From the NCBI GenBank assembly GCA_958299035.1, contig CATQJL010000001.1:77893594-77957593 (forward strand): a stretch of DNA of 64,000 nucleotides. Direction: 5' to 3'. The position numbers and the translations under genes were made by a program. The DNA is from Cylicocyclus nassatus (taxonomy: Eukaryota > Nematoda > Chromadorea > Rhabditida > Strongylidae). How positions within the stretch are numbered: position 1 is the stretch's first letter; each line of letters starts with the position of its first letter. This document shows, in pieces, positions 1-12,486 of the stretch. The notes beneath the pieces were generated by a model, which was given only the letters and a program-made list of their open reading frames with translations, was not told the origin of the DNA and did not search any database.

Positions 1-170
1 CGGATTTTTTCCCTTTTTCCAGATTTTAGGGTCGGGGACCCGAAAAAATTTTGGGAAGCACCCCCAAAATTTTTTCGGAGTGCGTGGCATACGCCACGCA
101 CCTTCTGTAGAAAAAAAATTTTTGTCGCCCCCCCCCCACCCCCCGAGCCGAAATCCTGGGTACGCCACTG
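1..170. mobile_element. hAT-type MITE, family B (right end, cut by window edge)
   Basis: The segment ends in GGGTACGCCACTG, the inverse of the CAGTGGCGTACCC end seen complete at 15415 and 60269. It carries the family hallmarks: a long poly-C run, and a self-complementary stem around GTGGC..GCCAC followed by a run of A and T. The left part lies outside the window, so neither length nor target duplication can be checked. It is non-coding. Confidence 0.75.
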
Positions 171-207
171 CAAGAAGGTAGTACAAATTCCATTCATGCT
201 TTTCAAA

Positions 208-651
208 GGCAGTGTCCGGGCAGGAAATCGATTTGAGATTTTGTGCTTACTCGGGTTTATATGCTATGCTGGGTCCGAAAATGCACATTGGAGGGCGCGA
301 AAACGGCGAAAAAAGAGCTCTAACACGGGAGAGAAATCAGCAGGTGGGCGGGTTCCTCCCCACTGTGAACTCACGCCCCCAGCTTCCGGAGCAATCTTTT
401 CGCTTCTGATCTCAGGTCAGTCGTTTAGCCGGTGGCGAAGTCAGGAAGGCTATTGGAATCAAGAAGACAGCTGGAAGCTAAGGAGCGTGAGTCCCCAGTG
501 GGAATGACCCCGCCCACTTGCTGCTTTCCTCCTGCATTAGAGCCCTTTTCGCCGTTTTCGCGCTTTCCAGTGTGGATTTTCGGATTCAGCATGGCGAATA
601 GGCCCGGATAAGCACAAAATCTCAAAATTGAGTTTTTGCCCGGACTCTGCC
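208..651. mobile_element. Palindromic MITE with TTCAAA flanks
   Basis: The two ends are inverted (GGCAGTGTCCGGGC and GCCCGGACTCTGCC), and the arms stay complementary for well over 150 bases inward. TTCAAA stands directly outside both ends (202-207 and 652-657). The copy at 21759-22167 has related ends and TTTAAA flanks, so target preference appears to be TTYAAA. This resembles the TTTAAA palindromes known in Caenorhabditis, but the assignment is by pattern only. The open frames inside are mirror images produced by the palindrome. Confidence 0.8.
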
Positions 652-1665
652 TTCAAAACTGCTCCTCTGATTTTTTTTTTGATTATCACATTCTAAAAAA
701 AGTTTTCTTAGTGTAAACGGTTTTTTGCAGAGTTTAATCAGTGCATTCTAAGAAGGGAATCCTAGAATACATCTCCCAGTTGTTTTTTCGTGGCACTGAT
801 GCAAACCTCGCGCCGCTACTGGCGCACCCTGTGAATTTCCGTAGAGATGTCCGATCACCCGAACTTTCCTTTGTTAAAAGGTAGGTCATAAAATCGAATT
901 AGAGTCAAATTCAGATCTAATTGAAACATTTAGCATTTTTAACGACCGGGACTCAAGTTTTAGGATTTTCAGCTTTATAATGAAATGACATTGTAAAAAA
1001 GAAAAAATTCAGAAAGTTTTGACTATTTAATAATCCTTTAAAAGACCCTACTTATTATTAGGAAATTTGTAGAACCAGCTTTAGCACCTTTCAGCGTTAT
1101 TGCATTATTTCTCGGAATTCAACAATTCAAGATCCTTCCTGATTTATCTGTATTGTCGCGAAAGCCGACGGTAACGCTCGCCTTCAGCACTTTCAGTCTG
1201 TAGCCACTGGAAAACGAAAAGAGAAGCCAGAACCAACGAAGATTGTTATTTACATCATGCCTGCAGTAGCTCTACGTGGCTACCAAATCTGTGAATCATT
1301 TTCACAGGGAAAACTTCTAATATAGATTTCTCCTAGAAATCGTCCGTGAAGTGTAGGTAAGCAAACAAAGATTTCGCGTCACTTACATCTCATTTAACGA
1401 GTTTTGAACAAGAAATTACAGTATTCGTACGTATCAGTATCAAAGGAACTTCATAATAGGTGGCTGAACGACTGATTTAGTCACTCAGTCAACTCTCCCA
1501 TGTCTTCGCTGCGAAAAAATCACTCCTTAGCGGTGCAATAAAACTCCAAAATATCTTCTACGGTAAGGTACACTTACGAAGTGCGAAGAAAACTTTTCAA
1601 ATCCTTACTCCAAATGGAACATACTTCATTAAAAGGTCGCAAAAGGAAAAGTGGTATGCATGTAA
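652..1665. other. Intergenic, nothing recognised
   Basis: AT-rich sequence without a convincing exon, inverted repeat or tandem repeat. Confidence 0.5.
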
Positions 1666-2375
1666 CAGGGCTCGGCACGAGCTGGCACCAGGGAAATTCC
1701 AAAACGAAGTCCTGTTTGATCTTGAAAATTTCGTACGAAGTCCCCTTTGACCAGTTTTGAATACCCGCCATTATTTTTAGATTATGTAAAAGTATGTATA
1801 GGGTTTTCATGCATGCTGATTTCATGGAACAACTTTTCACAGCTTTCTGAGCTTTTTAAGTGGTTGAGTCACTTCTTGAGAAGCAAAAAAAGCCGATTTT
1901 TCAACTGCGGAGCAGACCGAGTAATTTTCAGATGGCTATAAAACGCTGAAAAGAAAACATTATGAAATTGTTTCTTCTCTGTATGTAAACTTTTATAGTG
2001 TAGATACATTTTATGTAAAAAAGTATGAAAACTTGTGTGCAAAGTGTCGGTGCCAGCTCAGCTGGCACCCAGCTGCCACGGTGCCAGCTAATTCAGAAAA
2101 AAGTTCGGCACAGCTCTTATTCATATAAGTTTTCATAAATTTCTGGGCATAGTTCGGGTCCACCAACGCGCATGCACACACCAAATTTGGTGTCATACTA
2201 TTGCGTTTTGGCTGAAAACAACGCCTTTGTTTGTTGATGGACAGCATGCCTGTGGCATGCCGGTGGCATTCTTGCGGCACTTCTCCGCTTCGGACCTCAG
2301 AAAAAGATATCCCCTTTGCTTTCCGCCCTAAAAACGATATCTAGCTTGACCAGGTGCCAGCTGTGCCGAGCTCTG
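1666..2375 (-). mobile_element. hAT-type MITE, family A (complete)
   Basis: The ends are imperfect inverted repeats: CAGGGCTCGGCACGAGCTGG at the left and the inverse of CAGAGCTCGGCACAGCTGGC at the right. The 8-base duplication GCATGTAA is perfect (1658-1665 and 2376-2383), which is the hAT signature. The interior holds many short GCTGGCACC motifs in both orientations and matches the copy at 41031-41755 in reverse orientation. A frame of about 89 codons on the minus strand is largely readable in both copies but resembles no transposase, so the element is classed as non-autonomous. Confidence 0.9.
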
Positions 2376-2383
2376 GCATGTAA

Positions 2384-3207
2384 TAACGACCCAACAGTGA
2401 ATTTATTTTTGATACTATAACAAGCGGCCAATGTACGAAACTTAAGACTTCACAAGGACAATCTTACAAACGTGCTTATTAGTGCTCTATATAGGCATTC
2501 ACTTGTCCCCCTACGTCATCAATAATGACTCATTATGAAAAAGCTTACAGGTTTCAAAACTTTAAAATCTTAAAAGGAATCTTACTGCGTGTGTAACTGT
2601 AAGTATATAGATATTCAAAACAATGGTGACATGATAAAAACAACGACACTCTAAACATTAAGAACTTCAATTTTTTATAGATTAACTTCTCAAATGATCG
2701 TCGCTAAATTGAACAGCCGCCAAAATTTTCACAAAATTGCGCAGGCACAACTTATTTGACGAGTTACACAGCATTCGAAAGTGGTGCTAGAAATTTGTCT
2801 CTGTTTGACATAGCACAACTATACTTACAGCGAGAAACAAGCCATACTGGTAAATAGAGGAAAGTTATGCTGATTTGAAGGCGTGCACCATTGCGGAAAC
2901 GGGGAATCACAATTTGGTCCAAATTGAAAAAAAATCGATTAATCGAATGTATTCATTTGAAACTTCCAGCTCGGAATTTTCCATTTCCAAATGAAATTCC
3001 ATAACTCGATCTAATCAAACGAGTTTTATAAAAATTCGAAAACTTGAATTACCAGAAAAAGAAATGACGAACAAAATGCGAAAACTAGAATTACTGGGAA
3101 TTGCGATTCCGAACGAATATTATTGTCGATCGCATTCGAGTTTGGCAAAGCCAATGACGTATATAAGGCACCTTTTTCAATTCTGTTGGAAGCGCGAGAT
3201 CTGATGC
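2384..3207. other. Intergenic, nothing recognised
   Basis: AT-rich, no convincing exon and no structured repeat seen. Confidence 0.5.
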
Positions 3208-3395
3208 CAGTGGCGAAATTCCGTTTGAAGGGGAGGGGGTCAAGAATTGCTTTTTGCTGAAGGTGAGTGGAGTTAGCCACGCCCTCCGAAAAAAATTATG
3301 GTATGCTTTCCGAATTTTTCGCTGACCATAATCCCGATGCCCCAGGAAAAGGGAGCATGGCACTAGCCACGCTCCCCATAAAAATTTGTTTGACT
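3208..3395. mobile_element. Family B hAT-type MITE, degraded left part
   Basis: It starts with CAGTGGCGAAATTCC and goes through a purine run, a GTGGAGTTAGCCACGC stem and a second GGCACTAGCCACGC stem, in the order seen in better family B copies. No matching right end or target duplication is visible. Confidence 0.55.
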
Positions 3396-3482
3396 TTAAG
3401 TCTTCTAAAACTAGATTGAATTTTCAAAAAAGATTATCTCAATTACTTACAATATGAACAATTCACTTGCATATTTTCGTAG

Positions 3483-3664
3483 CTCATGTATCGTCGATTC
3501 GTTGACCACATGGACTGCTTCAACGAACGGCTGCAGACCACGAGCGGAGCGGCTGAAATGTTGCGAGAGCACGATTTCTACAATGGCGAACATGTATTGG
3601 TGCAAACGTTGCACCTCGCTGCGCGTGCTCCTGATATCCAGTCCGTGCGGTCAACGAATCAACT
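3483..3664 (+). CDS. Probable internal exon, unknown protein
   Basis: A GC-richer open stretch stands out from AT-rich surroundings. It is preceded by an acceptor (ATTTTCGTAG) and followed by a perfect donor (GTAAGT at 3665). The preferred frame begins CTC ATG TAT CGT and gives about 60 residues, with segments such as FVDHMDCFNERL and HLAARAPDIQSV that look like real protein. It ends in phase 2. Neither the upstream nor the downstream exon could be placed, and I do not recognise the family. It is unlike the cysteine-rich genes nearby. If its introns carry the surrounding transposons, the gene would be long. Confidence 0.5.
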
Positions 3665-3931
3665 GTAAGTAACTTTTAACCAATTATATCATATAATCAA
3701 TTATATTCAAACAGCGAGGGTCGAAACGATCGATAGATTCGTTCATTAAAAAATTAAATTAGCAAATTTTTGCTAGTTCATTCGAAACTTTCAAATCCAA
3801 TCCAGACGATATTTGTTTTTACAAAATTATTACGTTTCGAAATTATTCGATAATTGTTCACTCGACAGAAAATTCTGAATTTATAGCAAAAGTATACAAA
3901 TACATTTATCTATTGATGCAGTGAGGTCTTA

Positions 3932-4155
3932 AAGGGCTCGGCGTGAGCTGACGCTAAGGAAATCTCAAAACGAAGTTCCCTTTCATCCTAAAAACTTCTC
4001 ACGAATCCCCATTGACCTTAAACCATAATCTGAAAGCTCTAAAAAATAAAACGTGCTATTTTTGTGTCTTTTTAGCCACAAAAACGATATCCCCTTTGCT
4101 TTTAATCCCAAAAACAATATTCAGCTTGACCCGGTGCCAGCTGTGTTGAGTCCTG
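3932..4155. mobile_element. Family A hAT-type MITE, internally deleted relic
   Basis: About 224 bases keep both ends of family A (AGGGCTCGGCGTGAGCTG and the inverse of CAGGACTCAACACAGCTGG) but lack most of the interior. The flanking octamers AGGTCTTA and GGTCTGTT are similar only when shifted by one base, so the duplication is decayed or absent. Confidence 0.65.
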
Positions 4156-4332
4156 GGTCTGTTTTGCAATTTGTGAACATCTGATTGAGCAAAAGTAGTT
4201 TTGCACCAAAAGCTTTCAATAAATCATGACATTTTTTAAACTTTTGCAAAGCCAACAATTATGAACGTAAGCTCAATGTGAGGGCCAGAATCGTATCAAG
4301 AACACAGGCTTCAAAAATACTTGCTATCATGA

Positions 4333-6071
<1,739 letters not shown>

Positions 6072-6752
6072 TTGAGTTGGTCCAAAAGTTCCGTCGTACC
6101 ATTTTCAAAAAGTCGTATTTCTTCTTGCACAAAGCTCCTTCTTGGCCTTAATTTTATTGATAAGGTCGAGTCACGCTCTTTCTAATGAAGCCTTGCTGAC
6201 TTTCTATTATGCTATAATTGCAGAAATAAAAATGGGAAAATTTTCGAGATTCTTCGAATTGAAAAAACCAAAAATGTGCAATAAAACCGATATAAAATGA
6301 TGTCATAAGGTTTCTGACGTTCTCTTTCTAAGTGAGTAAAGTTTGTGCCAATCAAGCTTTTCTTTGAATACGATTTTCGACAAAAAAGGCCAAAAAGCAC
6401 CTTATTAGGAAAATTGAATTTTTGGCATTTTTGTCGAAAATGATAATTTTTCAAAGAAAGTTTGATCTGCACCGAGTTTGCTCATTGTCAGATAGAAAGA
6501 GCAGATCAAAGAGGCTTACGGTCTTTTGGATTTTATTGTACAGTTTTTGGATTTTCGGGCTTGTCTCAAATCGTCGAACCTCAAAAGATCTCACTCCATT
6601 TTCATATCTGCAACCAGAGCGTAGTAAAAAGTGTGCAGAATGTCACTATATGCAGCATAATTAATTCTTTCAACAGGATTATGTCGAGGAACATTGTGAG
6701 AAGAAAAAATTGCGATTTTTTTTGTGGTGCGACAGAGTTTTCGGAGAACTAA
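6072..6752. mobile_element. Mariner-type hairpin MITE (degraded)
   Basis: The left end TTGAGTTGGTCCAAAAGTTC and right end (inverse of TTAGTTCTCCGAAAACTCTG) are decayed versions of the ends at 19832-20555. The interior folds back on itself around position 6415. TA follows the right end, while the left flank is CA. All open frames here are halves of the hairpin. Confidence 0.75.
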
Positions 6753-7066
6753 TATTAGTTGTAACCCCCCTACTTTAGCATAAGTTGTCTTACACCCTAC
6801 AAGTAAAGTGAGCACAATTGCTTTCATATTTTGCGTTATATCCCCAAATGCAAGAGCCGAACTAAAACACTATCTTTGCATATAGAAACGAAGATTTTCA
6901 CCAGAATCACTTATCTCTACAGATCACAAGTAAACAACACAAGTTTCCTTTTTCTGCACCTATACTGGAACTTTCACGAGTACGACCCATGAAGCACGTG
7001 TAATGAATATCGTACAATTTTTGAACCGTACCGGCATATATAACCCTTAGTGTTTACTTTCCACAG

Positions 7067-7251
7067 TATGCTCATGCCACTATCGCATTGAATTTGTACT
7101 ATTATATTGTAAGATTAATTACATTTCAGATTCTAGGCAAGGTGACTGTATCTCTTATTCAACGCAGTATTACGACAAATTATGGTGCTGCAATACATAC
7201 ACTGGGAAATTCATTCCAAAAGATATCCGCTTTGATGGAAGTCGAAGCTAG
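7067..7251 (+). CDS. Candidate terminal exon of a cysteine-rich secreted protein
   Basis: After the acceptor ACTTTCCACAG a frame stays open for 60 codons to TAG at 7249. It begins CSCHYRIEF and contains YC, DC and WCC, six cysteines in all, with a hydrophilic tail. The density of Cys, Tyr and Lys and the good acceptor argue for a real 3' exon. No ATG opens this frame, so an upstream exon is required and was not found. The CSC...YC order is loosely shared with the last exon of the gene ending at 26417. It converges with the minus-strand gene at 7782-8328. Confidence 0.4.
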
Positions 7252-7781
7252 GTGGAAGACGGGCTTGTCGCAACGCTCTCTTTAGACAGGGCATGTACAC
7301 TATCATAAAGTGCATGCAGTAATACATTGACGGTATATTGGCTACCGTAAAGTTACATACGACTTAAACTTGCTAAAGCGCATTTCTTTTTTGCGGCTCA
7401 TATTTGAATGGAAGCAAGATTCGTCTTGCAAATTGATTACATTACTGTTTGCTACTGTGGAAAGCGTTCGAAACTTCCACCAGCAATGTAAATTTTGAAG
7501 TATGTGTTACCTTATCTTTTGTCCATAGTGGATGATAACCTGAAGCTGTTTCCTAGACATTATCGATTTTTTGTCAGATGTCTTTTCGGTGTTTATACCT
7601 CCGATCAAAAAAGAGAGTAAATTATAAAAAATATGCTCGTCGCCATGGCAAAGTTCTCTTCTATGTTTGGAGAAGGTGTTGAGACGCAAAAGATAATCGA
7701 ACAACAAACCTTGTCGAATTTCAAACAAATGTGCAATGTTTGCATCTGTCCCCTTTTTTTAACAATGTTAGCATCACTAAC
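7252..7781 (-). other. Unresolved 3' part of the minus-strand secreted gene
   Basis: Downstream of the fourth exon on the minus strand there are possible small exons: one after GGGGACAG at about 7747, and one ending at a GTAACA donor near 7512 that includes KHRRELCHGDEH. The frames conflict, so no structure is proposed. Confidence 0.3.
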
Positions 7782-8328
7782 CAGTGCCAGTTCATCCCTG
7801 TACGTAGCAGCTGCCTGTCCAGCAATCCAATCAATCGTATTCTGTTCACTAAATAAAGTTTTGATACAAAATGCCACGATGGAAAAGACTATGCAGCTTA
7901 CCTATAGAGAAGCCCCTTACAGTGTATGCCCGGACCGAAGCATAGCTTAGCTTTGTCTTGATAAGTTATAAGCTTGCTCTAAAAATAAGAAGCTTCTATG
8001 TTTGACATTCCAGAGTTACTGTATTTTCAAGTTTCTAGCAACCCGCGTTATTTTTTATGAATAAATTTCTTCGAATCAAGCATGACCAACCATATTACGC
8101 GGTTTGTGCAGTAGTTCCCTCATATTGTCAAACTGCAAATCAATTTTCATCTCGGCCTGAGTAGTTAGCACATAGTTATGATTGTCGCAGAATCCTGATG
8201 CTCTCACGCCATTACTTGAGGCGACATTCAAAGCAAGCAGTATCTGAAGTTACACAACTGCTAATGCTAAATGTTCTCACTGATATTGAAAAAGGATGAG
8301 TCACCTCAAGAACAAAACGTAGACTCAT
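7782..8328 (-). CDS. Small secreted protein, family member 1 (four exons, 3' end open)
   Basis: Proposed exons on the minus strand are 8305-8328, 8091-8243, 7902-7978 and 7782-7848, giving 107 codons before the next, unresolved exon. Exon 1 starts MSLRFVLE and continues into ILLALNVASSNG, a plausible signal peptide split by a phase-0 intron. The mature part opens with GFCDNHNY, and exon 3 holds KAKLCFGPGIHCKGLLY. Introns are 61, 112 and 53 bases. Donors are GTGACT, GTTGGT, GTAAGC and GTTAGT. Every exon boundary and phase matches the plus-strand gene at 18464-19065; exons 2, 3 and 4 are 153/156, 77/83 and 67/67 bases. This match is the main evidence, because each exon alone is short. The function is unknown; secretion is inferred from the leader. 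Confidence 0.7.
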
Positions 8329-8371
8329 CTCGAACGACTGGTGCACGAGCTTACACTTTATGTACCGGTGT

Positions 8372-8383
8372 CCTTTATATACC
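8372..8383 (-). promoter_or_regulatory. TATA box of the minus-strand secreted gene
   Basis: On the minus strand GGTATATAAAGG lies about 45 bases before the ATG at 8328. The paralogue at 18464 has TATAAAAAGG about 16 bases before its ATG. Confidence 0.5.
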
Positions 8384-8621
8384 GGAGTCTGACGCCGTGG
8401 GGATGTTTCATCAATTCTAGCGCATCTGCCTACTCAAATGCGTATTTTTAGCTCTCAACAATTCTACCACTCGTTGCATTTTACTTCTATTCTATTACGA
8501 CAGATGAAACACTTTTACAAGTGGAACTCAAGGTCAAACACCACTTTATTACATTTTTACTAATACTTGTAAAATGCGCTCCGTCACTAATTTGTCATTA
8601 CTGCGGTTTTTGCACTGTTGA

Positions 8622-8837
8622 TGTACTGAATACATTTTCTCGTTCGATCGCGCTAAGGACAATTCTGCAAAAATCTTAACATACTGTCAAGTCACTTCAT
8701 ATGATCATGTGTGTCATTACACACGATGCACATCTTGCTCCCCATCTTGGATTTTCGGCGCGAAAGCACAAAACACGATCGACTGTTACCAAGTGTACTG
8801 TGAGGGGTTTTGCATTCGAAAAGAACAGAAATCATAA
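8622..8837 (+). CDS. Candidate cysteine-rich exon
   Basis: A frame without ATG runs open for 71 codons to TAA at 8835 and encodes ten cysteines. Segments include TYCQVTSYDHVCHYTRC, TSC and DCYQVYCEGFCIRKEQ. The spacing of Cys pairs looks like a disulphide-rich secreted peptide. The 5' boundary is uncertain; the acceptor-like GCGCTAAG at about 8659 would trim it. It lies about 290 bases beyond the minus-strand gene and diverges from it. No homology is claimed, and chance cannot be excluded for a frame this short. Confidence 0.35.
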   Translation, partial: CTEYIFSFDRAKDNSAKILTYCQVTSYDHVCHYTRCTSCSPSWIFGAKAQNTIDCYQVYCEGFCIRKEQKS

Positions 8838-8967
8838 AGAAATCATAAATGCTCACCTGAAGAATTATCCGCCGTTAAATTTCAGGATGACTGCAAACGG
8901 ACAGCGTGTGCAACGATATCTATAATCAGATGAAATGACTAGATGTACATCAGTCAAAATTATGAAC

Positions 8968-9005
8968 GGTAACAAGCAACAGGCAGTTATCTGTTGCTTG
9001 TTACC
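8968..9005. repeat. Perfect 15-bp hairpin
   Basis: GGTAACAAGCAACAG and its exact complement are separated by an 8-base loop. It could be a small RNA precursor arm, a tiny inverted duplication or chance. No terminator role is expected here. Confidence 0.6.
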
Positions 9006-9398
9006 CTAATCTACTGGAGTTAGTTTTGACTTCATGATTATAGAGTCCAAAGTCGGTAGACCAATAAAGTAGCTCCAAAATTGATGCATTTGCAGGTTTA
9101 GCGAAGTAATACACGTTTTCGTCTCAAGAGTCGGGACATCACGCAATTTCTTCGCCTCGCAATTCTCCTGACAATACATTCTGTTACGAGTTTCATACTG
9201 ATTACCTTACAATTCGGTTGTGATATAAGTTTTCCAAGCGACTAATGGAGCTTTTGGTGCAGTTTGCCTGAACCTCAGCGTATCTCTGATTTCAAACGAC
9301 GCTACCATGTCGATAAGGGTTTTGTACGAGGGTTTTTTAATGTTATAAGGGTTTTTTATGGAAGGTTTTCTACAGATCTTTAGTGAAAGTACGGATTA

Positions 9399-9628
9399 GG
9401 CTAAGGGCATCCCTCACGCGATTTCAGTCGCGCCGCGATTTGGCAATACTCCAATTGTGCATAACTCACCGTAAGGGGTTTCTAAATGTACGAAATTTAG
9501 GGCATTTTATCAACTTAACAAAACTAAATATGCTGTGCATTTGGGGTCTGCCAGTATTAAATGTGAAGGTATCTGGCAAATTGCCAGATCGCGTGGCGAC
9601 TAAAATCGAGTGAGGTATGCCCTTAGCC
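9399..9628. mobile_element. Small MITE with GGCTAAGGGCAT ends
   Basis: The ends GGCTAAGGGCATCCCTCACG and the inverse of GGCTAAGGGCATACCTCACT are strongly matched, and both arms contain a GCGATTTC/GTCGC motif. The flanks are TTA and CTA, so a 3-base duplication of PIF/Harbinger type is suggested but imperfect. A sister copy lies at 42386-42586 and a lone left half at 60588. Confidence 0.75.
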
Positions 9629-9799
9629 CTAGAGCATCTGCCTATGCGCACAAAATATTAGGTTGTCAAGATGATAATGTCGTTTTTTATTTGCTTGCAT
9701 TACCAAAACAGCAACTCCTAACTCAATAAAGAGCAAGGAATACTGTTCGATAGAACAAAGCAATCTCTACGAGATGGCATTTATAATTTAGTGCCAAGT

Positions 9800-10420
9800 T
9801 TGATCTACGCTGAATTGAACTCAAAATCTAAAGAGTTCAGAATTTTTGAGAAAATCAAAATTAATAGAATCCCCGTCCAAATGATTTCTATGGACCTCTC
9901 ACTTGTACAGGTCTTTACTTTTGATATCAAACATCCATATCGCAGTTGCTGTATTTTTTCCTCAACTTGAAAATAAAAAAATAAAAACTTTCGAGTTTCA
10001 CTTGAAGCAAGGTTGAAGCAAAGCTGAGCCGTTCTCTCGTATGTAAATCTATACTGTAATCCTAAGTTAGTATAACTGTATATTATCAGCCTATTCCGAG
10101 GAGAGTTTTCGAGAAATGTCAAATTTTGCTTTCTTGTCCTCAGTTGCAGTGCTAAACTCGACACTGCGAAAACTATCGCTCGGAATAGGCCGAAAATCTA
10201 CAGTTATACATAATTGAGTGTAGATAAACTTATTTGAGAGCGGCTCAACGTCGCTTTGAGAAAAACACAAAAAATTTTGTTTTTTTCAGTCTCAAGTCAA
10301 GGAAAAAACACAGCAACTGCGCTTATAAATATCTGATATCGGGAATAAAGATGTACGCAAATGGGAGGTTCTCGGAATTTTTTTGGACGGAGATCCGATT
10401 TATTATATTGTATAATAGTA
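9800..10420. mobile_element. Long imperfect palindrome, MITE-like
   Basis: Sequence from about 9840 to 10130 is complementary to about 10130-10420: CAGCAACTGC on one side faces GCAGTTGCTG on the other, and CGGCCTATTCCGAG faces its inverse. Clear terminal repeats were not delimited, so the boundaries are approximate. Parts match the abundant hairpin family listed at 58006. Confidence 0.6.
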
Positions 10421-10534
10421 TTGTATTTATGTATAATAGCAGAGCTCCTACCAACAAGGGAAGCATGTTTAATCGAAGTAACCTTTTTAAAGGGAATAAT
10501 TACCTTTGGAAGGCATGAAACACTAATTCCAATT

Positions 10535-10835
10535 TTGCCTCCCTAATTTGCAGAACGTTTATGAACGAGGAGTTTTGAGAGTTCATTGAAGCAGAAAATT
10601 GACTGTGCAAATAATTTGTAATATTCTATCTAACGCTTCAAGGAGCAGTGATAATTACTAGAGCGTTTTGTTCAGTAAATACTTTAAAATAAAAAATTTA
10701 TACATTTAGTGGCTTTATCTGAGGGTTAGCAAGATTTTAGCAAATTTATTTACATTGAATGCACATTTAATTTACTTGCTTAAGTGGACGCTCATAACTC
10801 CCCGTTCGCGGACACTCCGCAAATAAGGAAGGCAG
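10535..10835. mobile_element. Hairpin MITE, paired with 53733-54043
   Basis: The left part GCCTCCCTAATTTGCAGAAC is inverse-repeated at the right as CCGCAAATAAGGAAGGC. The interior is homologous to the segment at 53733-54043. Confidence 0.6.
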
Positions 10836-11190
10836 ATTTAGAATTAGCGTTTGATTATCTTCGACATATTATAAATCCCGTCTAAAAAGGTCAATTCGAT
10901 TGAACATGCTCTTATAAGGAATCGCTTCAATCAAGCCGCTAAAGATGAGTTTCGGAAGCGAGAAAATTGCTACAGAAGGTAAAAGAGGCCAAGGTGACTT
11001 TGCCCATTAAGTAAGTGATCCAAAAATAATGAGTTAAGAACTGGGTTTTAGAATAAAGAAAAAACGAAAATCTCGAAGTTATAGAGAAGGTCGAATTCAT
11101 AACAACTCCAAATATCCGGTTGTAACATAAGTCTTGTTACACTATAACTTCTTAGCGATAAATCACAAGGTTCACATTTTCAGTAGGGGT

Positions 11191-11510
11191 CCAAAACACC
11201 ATTCGATAGGGCAGAGCAAGCTCTACAAGATGCTTTGCGTTTGCACCAACTTCAATCCACTGTAAGTGTGCTTCCAAAATCTGAGTAGTACTGAATGCCC
11301 AAAAATCGCGAAAAATTCATACTCTTGCTCAAAAAATATCCTACAAATTTCCAACTTGCTCATAAAAAATGCGCACTACATCAGGAACTCATATTTGCCG
11401 TTCCTGTGTTTTTCCCTCATTTAAAAATCGAGAAAACGTAAATTTTCGTCGAAACCTTTGCCTAGCATCTTTTGAAGCTTGCTTGCTCTATCGAATGGTG
11501 CCCTGAGCCC
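11191..11510. mobile_element. Hairpin MITE of the abundant CGATAGAGCAGAGCAAGC family
   Basis: CACCATTCGATAGGGCAGAG at the left and its inverse ending at about 11500 form a hairpin of roughly 300 bases. Copies or pieces of the same family occur near 9743, 16630, 17910, 24430, 25000, 36674, 58006 and 62760, making it the most frequent repeat in the window. Confidence 0.7.
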
Positions 11511-12486
11511 TATTGAACTTGTGAATGTAAGACTTATCGCCATAAGAATTTAGATTGTAACAAAGCTTATGCTACAACCTCATATATCCAAGTCTAATGA
11601 ACTTGTTATCTTCAGATCCCAGATTGATGGAGCAAAGTCACCTGGCCGCTCGTGTCTTCTAGCGCAATGTTCTTGCTTCCACAGACACTTCTTTTTTAAG
11701 CGGGACTCTGGCGTTCTTATTGTTAGTCAAAGGCTCCGAAATCATGAAGCAACAAATCTCAATATGCTTAATCAATGTAGACAATGCCGTTAGAGATAAG
11801 TTTTTCTTGCATTGATGTATAACCAGAAAGTCGTTTACTCTGCTACATTTGTCAAAAACCGCAGAAGTATATGATCCATTACGGCATGGTAGTCTGATCA
11901 TGATCTCTCTCTTTTTACTGAAGCTAACAGCAAGTGGAACGTCGATGAAGAGTACGATTTTGATGTTGTGCCTTTTGGATTAATCAGATATATACATTAA
12001 CAAATAACCACATGAACCTTGGGAACACTCAGAAGAATCTAAAGACAAATCTTAGACATTAAATTCATTTTCCCGTTAGAAAAAAACTGGATGATTACTA
12101 GATGAGGTTTGCATTAACTGGAAGGAAACTTTTTTATAAACAAGATCTTTTTTCGTGAACTTTCATAGGATATAAGAAGACTGTGCACCTGTCACGCCTG
12201 ATAGATGTGACAGGAACACAATCTTCATGGTTTTCCATACAGCGCAAAAATTTTTTAAAAAACGGATCTAGCTAGTAAAAAGTATTCTTCCAAGTGATGA
12301 TTATCTAATGTAATTGCTTCATGTCTTATTAGGTAGATAAATCCAAATTTGTCTCTTAAGTGTTCCGTCAAGACAGGGAGGTGGGAAAACAATTGAGATG
12401 ACTAGAAGCTGACTCTAGATTTCTTCTTCATAGCTCAAATCGATTATTTCAGCGTTTTGATGGCTCAACGTTACTTAGAAATTATA
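11511..12486. other. Intergenic, nothing recognised
   Basis: No supported exon or repeat. Short frames near 11570-11900 overlap on both strands and look random. Confidence 0.45.
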
